A DNA stretch of 64,000 bases, taken from positions 62,001 through 126,000 of the forward strand of contig CANMSN010000001.1 of the NCBI GenBank assembly GCA_947500585.1, read 5' to 3'. A model generated the notes under the pieces. That model made no database searches, was not told where the DNA came from, and saw nothing but the letters and a program-made list of their open reading frames with translations. A program made the translations under genes and the position numbers. This document shows positions 59,062 through 64,000 of the stretch, piece by piece (positions within the stretch are counted from its first letter, which is position 1; each line of letters opens with the position of its first letter). This DNA comes from an uncultured Flavobacteriaceae bacterium (GTDB taxonomy: Bacteria; Bacteroidota; Bacteroidia; Flavobacteriales; Flavobacteriaceae).

Positions 59062-62000
59062 ATGAGTTTTTTAAATTCTGTACTTAAGGTATTTGTTGGC
59101 GACAAGTCTAAACAAGATGTAAAAGCCATATCGCCTTTAGTTGATAAAATTAAAACCTTTGAAGCTGCTTTAGAAGCACTTTCGCACGATGAATTAAGAG
59201 CAAAAACTGCTGAGTTTAAAGCTAAAATTGCTGAAGCTAATGCTGCTATTGATACCGAAACCAAAACCTTATTAGAGCAAGCTGAAAACACTGAAGATAT
59301 TGATGCACGCGAAGATATTTATGAGCAAATAGACAATTTAAAAGATGATGCTTATAAAATTACCGAAGATGTTTTAAACACCATTTTACCAGAAGCTTTT
59401 GCAGTTGTAAAAGAAACTGCTAAACGCTTTGTAAACAATACATCTATTGAGGTTACCGCAAATGAATTTGATAGAAGTTTATCCGGCGAAAAAGAATATG
59501 TTACTTTAGAAAACGACAAAGCTTTTTGGGCAAACTCTTGGGATGCCGCAGGAAAACCTATTACTTGGGATATGGTGCATTACGATGTACAACTTATTGG
59601 TGGTATTGCCATGCACGAAGGTAAAATTGCAGAAATGCAAACAGGTGAAGGTAAAACGTTGGTAGCAACACTTCCCGTTTATTTAAATGCTTTAGCGGGA
59701 AAAGGTGTGCATTTAGTAACCGTAAACGATTATTTAGCAAAACGTGATAGCGCGTGGATGGCTCCAATTTTTGAGTTTCATGGTTTAAGTGTAGATTGTA
59801 TTGATTATCATCAACCTAATTCTGCTGCTCGTAAAAAAGCTTATAACGCAGACATCACATACGGTACAAATAACGAATTTGGTTTCGATTATTTACGTGA
59901 TAATATGGCGCATTCACCAGATGATTTGGTACAACGCCCACATCATTATGGTATTGTTGATGAAGTAGATTCTGTTTTAGTCGATGATGCACGTACACCC
60001 CTAATTATTTCAGGGCCTATTCCACAGGGCGATCGCCATGAATTTACAGAGTTAAAACCAAAAGTTGAAGATATTGTTAGTGTACAACGTAAATATTTAA
60101 CAGGTGTTTTAGCTGAAGCGAAGAAACTTATAAAGGAAGGCGACACCAAAGAAGGTGGTTTTCAATTGCTACGTGTATATCGTGGTATCCCTAAAAACAA
60201 AGCCCTTATTAAATTTTTATCTGAAGAAGGTGTAAAATTACTTCTTCAAAAAACTGAGAACTTTTACATGCAAGACAACAACCGTGAAATGCCAAAGGTT
60301 GATGCTGAATTGTACTATGTTATTGAAGAAAAAAACAATCAAATTGAATTAACAGATAAAGGGGTTGAATACATTTCTGGAAAAGACAATCCTGACTTTT
60401 TCGTCATGCCAGAAATAGGTATTGAAATTGCTAAAATTGAAGAAAAAGGACTTTCTAAAGAGGAAGAAGCCAATGAAAAAGAAGAACTTTTTAAAGAGTT
60501 TGGTGTAAAATCGGAACGCATTCATACGCTAAATCAACTTTTAAAAGCCTATGCTTTATTTGAAAAAGACACACAGTATGTGGTGATGGAAAATAAAGTG
60601 ATGATTGTTGATGAACAAACGGGACGTATTATGGATGGTCGTCGTTATTCTGACGGCTTACATCAAGCTATTGAAGCCAAAGAAAATGTAAAAATTGAAG
60701 ATGCTACCCAAACTTTTGCTACAGTAACCCTTCAAAATTATTTTAGAATGTACCGCAAACTCTCTGGTATGACCGGTACTGCGGTAACAGAAGCTGGCGA
60801 GTTCTGGGAAATCTACAAACTAGATGTCGTTGAAATCCCAACTAACCGTCCTATTGCTCGTGATGATAAAGAAGATTTAGTTTATAAAACGAAGCGCGAA
60901 AAATATAATGCGGTTATTGATGATGTTACGCAACTATCTCAAGCTGGACGTCCGGTTTTAATTGGTACAACATCAGTTGAAATTTCAGAGTTATTAGGAA
61001 AAATGCTTAGTATTCGTAAAATACCGCATAATGTATTAAATGCAAAACAGCATAAAAAAGAAGCTGAAATTGTAGATCAAGCAGGTAAAAGTGGACAAGT
61101 TACCATTGCTACCAATATGGCTGGTCGTGGTACCGACATTAAATTATCTGATGAAGTCAAAGCCGCAGGAGGTTTAGCCATTGTAGGTACTGAGCGTCAT
61201 GATTCACGTCGTGTTGATAGACAGTTACGTGGTCGTGCAGGTCGTCAAGGAGATCCAGGAAGTTCACAATTTTATGTATCGCTAGAAGATAACTTGATGC
61301 GTTTATTTGGTAGCGAGCGTATTGCTAAAATGATGGATAGAATGGGATTAAAGGAAGGTGAAGTCATTCAGCACTCTATGATTTCGAAATCCATTGAGCG
61401 TGCTCAGAAAAAAGTTGAGGAAAATAACTTTGGGGTTCGTAAGCGTTTATTAGAATATGATGATGTTATGAATGCACAACGTGAAGTGGTTTATAAACGT
61501 CGTTATAATGCATTGAATGGTGAACGTTTACGTGTTGATTTAGCTAATATGATTTTTGATACGTCTGAAGGTATTGCTGAAACTAATAAAGGTGCTAACG
61601 ATTATAAAAATTTCGAGTTTGAATTGATTCGTTATTTTTCAATGAGTTCGCCAATTACTGAAGACGAATTCGGAAAATTATCGGCTCAAGATATTACATC
61701 AAAAATATACAAGTCGGCTTTTGAGCATTACAGAGAAAAAATGGCACGTAATGCAGATATTGCTTTCCCTGTTATTAAAAATGTTTATGAAACGCAACGC
61801 GATAAATTTAAACGTATTGTAGTACCTTTTACTGATGGTGTTAGAAGCTTAAACGTGGTTACTGATCTTGAAAAGGCCTATGAAACCAACGGTAAGCAAT
61901 TAATTACCGACTTTGAAAAGAATATTACACTTGCTATAATTGATGATGCTTGGAAAACCCATTTGCGTAAAATGGATGAATTAAAACAATCGGTTCAATT

Positions 62001-62415
62001 AGCGGTTCATGAGCAAAAAGACCCATTATTGATTTATAAATTTGAAGCCTTTGAGTTATTTAAAGCGATGATTGACCAAGTAAATAAAGATGTTATTTCA
62101 TTTTTATTTAAAGGCGAATTACCTCAAGAAACGCAAAACACCATTCAAGAGGCAAGAGCCCGAAAACAGGAAAAATTAAACGTTCAGAAAGATGAAATTC
62201 CTAATTTAGATGAACGTTCTGCGCAAAACAGAGCAGCTGGAAACACACAACGAAACCAAGAAGTTGTGGAAACCATTGTTCGTGACCGCCCAAAAATTGG
62301 ACGTAATGATCGTGTAACTATTAAACACGTATTAAATGGTGAAAATAAAACTTTAAAATACAAACAAGCAGAACCCTTAATTACTAAAGGCGACTGGGTT
62401 TTGGTTGAAGATTAA
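59062..62415 (+). CDS. secA: Preprotein translocase ATPase SecA
   Basis: The motor that pushes unfolded preproteins through SecYEG. The 1117 residues are longer than E. coli SecA (901), as usual in Bacteroidota, with inserts at ~60-130 and ~330-470. Motifs: EMQTGEGKTLVATLPVYLNA (Walker A), TVNDYLAKRDSAWM, GTNNEFGFDYLRDNM, VDEVDSVLVDDARTPLIISG (DEAD-like), LSGMTGTAVTEAGEFW, TNMAGRGTDIKL, RHDSRRVDRQLRGRAGRQGD (Arg fingers). The C-terminus ends in a short basic/acidic tail without the Cys zinc-binding motif of the E. coli protein. Monocistronic, with a strong terminator. Confidence 0.97.
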   Translation: MSFLNSVLKVFVGDKSKQDVKAISPLVDKIKTFEAALEALSHDELRAKTAEFKAKIAEANAAIDTETKTLLEQAENTEDIDAREDIYEQIDNLKDDAYKITEDVLNTILPEAFAVVKETAKRFVNNTSIEVTANEFDRSLSGEKEYVTLENDKAFWANSWDAAGKPITWDMVHYDVQLIGGIAMHEGKIAEMQTGEGKTLVATLPVYLNALAGKGVHLVTVNDYLAKRDSAWMAPIFEFHGLSVDCIDYHQPNSAARKKAYNADITYGTNNEFGFDYLRDNMAHSPDDLVQRPHHYGIVDEVDSVLVDDARTPLIISGPIPQGDRHEFTELKPKVEDIVSVQRKYLTGVLAEAKKLIKEGDTKEGGFQLLRVYRGIPKNKALIKFLSEEGVKLLLQKTENFYMQDNNREMPKVDAELYYVIEEKNNQIELTDKGVEYISGKDNPDFFVMPEIGIEIAKIEEKGLSKEEEANEKEELFKEFGVKSERIHTLNQLLKAYALFEKDTQYVVMENKVMIVDEQTGRIMDGRRYSDGLHQAIEAKENVKIEDATQTFATVTLQNYFRMYRKLSGMTGTAVTEAGEFWEIYKLDVVEIPTNRPIARDDKEDLVYKTKREKYNAVIDDVTQLSQAGRPVLIGTTSVEISELLGKMLSIRKIPHNVLNAKQHKKEAEIVDQAGKSGQVTIATNMAGRGTDIKLSDEVKAAGGLAIVGTERHDSRRVDRQLRGRAGRQGDPGSSQFYVSLEDNLMRLFGSERIAKMMDRMGLKEGEVIQHSMISKSIERAQKKVEENNFGVRKRLLEYDDVMNAQREVVYKRRYNALNGERLRVDLANMIFDTSEGIAETNKGANDYKNFEFELIRYFSMSSPITEDEFGKLSAQDITSKIYKSAFEHYREKMARNADIAFPVIKNVYETQRDKFKRIVVPFTDGVRSLNVVTDLEKAYETNGKQLITDFEKNITLAIIDDAWKTHLRKMDELKQSVQLAVHEQKDPLLIYKFEAFELFKAMIDQVNKDVISFLFKGELPQETQNTIQEARARKQEKLNVQKDEIPNLDERSAQNRAAGNTQRNQEVVETIVRDRPKIGRNDRVTIKHVLNGENKTLKYKQAEPLITKGDWVLVED

Positions 62416-62481
62416 TATTTCTTAAAATATTTAAATTTATTGCCAGTAAATAAAAATTATTCTTCTTGTTAATGTATAGTA

Positions 62482-62515
62482 AAAAATCCTTTTGGAGCTT
62501 CCAAAAGGATTTTTT
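62482..62515. terminator. Strong terminator behind secA
   Basis: A 14-bp perfect stem AAAAATCCTTTTGG (62482-62495) / CCAAAAGGATTTTT (62501-62514) with a 5-base loop and T-run. Confidence 0.88.
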
Positions 62516-62559
62516 AGTCTAAATAGAGTTATCTCCTTTCTTATTACACCTCTAAATAG

Positions 62560-62590
62560 TTTCGAACCGCTTAACTATTCATTATTTTTG
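62560..62590 (+). promoter_or_regulatory. Candidate promoter of crtI placed directly before the ATG
   Basis: TATTTTTG (62583-62590) matches the Bacteroidota -7 consensus; TTTC sits at the -33 position (62560-62563) with exactly 19 bp between. The -7 box ends 5 bp before the ATG at 62596, so transcription would start at or next to the start codon. Confidence 0.4.
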
Positions 62591-62595
62591 TTAAT

Positions 62596-64000
62596 ATGAA
62601 AAAGAAAATCATCATTATTGGCTCAGGAATAGGTGGTTTAGGTTCGGCAGCATTATTAGCTAAATCGGGTTACGATGTAACTGTTATCGAAAAAAATCCT
62701 ACTATTGGAGGGCGAGCTAATATTTTTAAAGCTGATGGCTATACTTTTGATATGGGACCTTCGTGGTATCTTATGCCAGATGCTTTTGAGCACTATTTTA
62801 AATTGCTAGATGAAGATATTTCAGATCACTTGGATTTGGTTAAACTATCCCCTTCCTATCGTGTTTTCTTTTCAAATGACAAAGAATTACCTGTTGTTGA
62901 TATTCATTCAGATTTAGAGAAAGATCTCCCTTTATTTGAAAAACTTGAACCAGGCATAACGCCTAAAATTACTGAATACTTAAAACGTTCTGGTGAGCAA
63001 TACGCTATGGCTAAAGACACCTTTATGTATCGTAATCTAGGATTTTCAACGGATTTTCTAAAATGGAGTATTATTAAAAAAGGTATTGAACTTAACCCAT
63101 TTCAGACGATGCAGTCTTATCTAAATAAATGGTTTAAAAGTGATAGACTAAAAAAAATACTTGAGTATACCTTAGTTTTTTTAGGATCAGATCCTGCTAA
63201 AACGCCTGCAATGTATAACATCATGAATGCCATTGATTTTAATATGGGTGTGTATTATCCAAAAGGTGGTATTTATGAAATTGTGAAGGCATTAGTTAGA
63301 ATTAACGAAAAACATGGCACTAAATTTATTACCAATTCCCCTGTCTCAGAAATTCTAATCGAAGGTAAGAAGGCGGTTGGAGTGAAACTAAATAATAATG
63401 AAGAATTAAAAGCTGATATTATAATATCAAATGCCGATTTGTGGTTTACTGAAACAAAGTTATTAAAGCCACCATATCAAACTTATCCAGAACGCTATTG
63501 GGAAAAGTCAGTTTTAAGTCCAAGCGCATTTATAATGTATCTCGGTTTAGATAGAAAAATAGATATTTTAAGTCACCATAATTTACGTTTTGGTGAAGAC
63601 TGGAAACAGAATTTCAAGGAGTTATTTGATACACCTCAACTTCCAGAAGACCCAAGTTATTATATTTGTAAACCTACAGAAACAGATCCTGACCTATCTC
63701 CCAAAAATACTGATAATTTATTTGTTTTAGTCCCAATCCCTCCTGGTTTAGATCTTTCTCAAACAGATATGAGTACTTACAGGCAAAAAATATTAAATCT
63801 GATAAAAACAGATATTAATTTACCTGATATTGAAGACTATATTGTTTATGAACGTTCTTATTGGAGTGATGACTTTAAAAGAGATTATAATGCGTATAAA
63901 GGCACAGCTTTAGGTTTAGCACACACTTTAAAACAGACATTAAGTCGTCCTTTAAATTATAGTAAAAAGGTTAAAAATCTATATTATGTTGGTGCTGGTA
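62596..64000 (+). CDS. crtI: Phytoene desaturase family protein (CrtI type; 3' end outside window)
   Basis: The frame is open from ATG 62596 to the end of the window (468 codons), so only the last ~20-30 residues are missing. An FAD-binding Rossmann motif stands at the N-terminus (IIIGSGIGGLGSAALLAKSG, then EKNPTIGGRAN). It is followed by the CrtI-type FDMGPSWYLMPDAFE, PAKTPAMYNIMNAIDFNMGV with YYPKGGIYEIVKAL, and the near-terminal NLYYVGAG. This family desaturates phytoene to lycopene in the carotenoid pathway; relatives include CrtD and CrtO-like enzymes, but the pattern is that of CrtI. crtB and other carotenoid genes would be expected just beyond the window. Confidence 0.92.
   Translation, partial: MKKKIIIIGSGIGGLGSAALLAKSGYDVTVIEKNPTIGGRANIFKADGYTFDMGPSWYLMPDAFEHYFKLLDEDISDHLDLVKLSPSYRVFFSNDKELPVVDIHSDLEKDLPLFEKLEPGITPKITEYLKRSGEQYAMAKDTFMYRNLGFSTDFLKWSIIKKGIELNPFQTMQSYLNKWFKSDRLKKILEYTLVFLGSDPAKTPAMYNIMNAIDFNMGVYYPKGGIYEIVKALVRINEKHGTKFITNSPVSEILIEGKKAVGVKLNNNEELKADIIISNADLWFTETKLLKPPYQTYPERYWEKSVLSPSAFIMYLGLDRKIDILSHHNLRFGEDWKQNFKELFDTPQLPEDPSYYICKPTETDPDLSPKNTDNLFVLVPIPPGLDLSQTDMSTYRQKILNLIKTDINLPDIEDYIVYERSYWSDDFKRDYNAYKGTALGLAHTLKQTLSRPLNYSKKVKNLYYVGAG

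Noticed and set aside
1-64000. CRISPR arrays, rRNA, tRNA and transposase genes
   Set aside because: Reading both strands by eye showed no spaced direct repeats, no cloverleaf with CCA-type ends and no transposase motifs; a covariance-model scan would be needed to exclude a tRNA fully.

Overview
The window looks like a chromosomal segment of a marine-type member of the Flavobacteriaceae (Bacteroidota). The evidence is a type IX secretion sorting tail on the first protein, a PorV2-like outer-membrane protein, DUF6090, DUF3276 (PUR-like) and DUF4105 proteins, a carotenoid desaturase, AT-rich DNA, and promoter-like TTG-N19-TAnnTTTG signals typical of the Bacteroidota sigma factor. No rRNA, tRNA, CRISPR array, transposase or phage gene was seen.

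Region 1 (1-13.3 kb) is mostly housekeeping: the end of a secreted MAM-domain protein, pyrD, pepT, a nusB/DUF1573/yajC run, an MsbA-type ABC exporter, a PUR-like nucleic-acid-binding protein, a CsaA-like protein, a peroxiredoxin-like protein, a GNAT enzyme, a DinB/YfiT enzyme and a cyclophilin-FKBP fusion. Two inverted copies of an 83-bp structured repeat lie in the gaps near 4.5 and 9.6 kb.

Region 2 (13.3-25.8 kb) has a DUF6090 protein and then a ParD/ParE-type toxin-antitoxin pair sitting between two direct copies of the recQ 3' end. After these come recQ itself, kdsD-tatC, lptB, an SPFH protein with a short Arc-type regulator that an ORF caller with a 60-codon cut-off would miss, a DUF808 protein, pssA, porV2 and a DUF4105 (Lnb-like) protein.

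Region 3 (25.8-54.9 kb) is a surface-polysaccharide locus of about 29 kb, all on the minus strand. In transcription order it runs: Wza, Wzc (with a Gly-Tyr tail), a scar of a lost nucleotide-sugar dehydrogenase, an epimerase, Wzm and Wzt (Wzt with a C-terminal domain), a 610-residue acyltransferase-kinase-methyltransferase fusion, many glycosyltransferases, an asparagine-synthase-like amidotransferase, a sulfation set (CysC, CysQ, sulfotransferase), acetyltransferases, a Wzy/O-antigen-ligase-like membrane protein and a polyprenyl-phosphate sugar-phosphate transferase. No Wzx flippase is seen. The likely product is a sulfated, acetylated, uronate-containing polymer, exported by the ABC pair and possibly capped by the triple fusion.

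Region 4 (55-64 kb, plus strand) holds an ABC-F ATPase, a methyltransferase, a PduO-type cobalamin adenosyltransferase, a DUF2795 protein, SecA and the start of a phytoene-desaturase-type CrtI gene that runs off the window.

The most notable observations are the triple-domain putative chain-terminating enzyme next to Wzt, the toxin-antitoxin module framed by recQ tails whose differences are all synonymous, and the recombination scar upstream of the epimerase.
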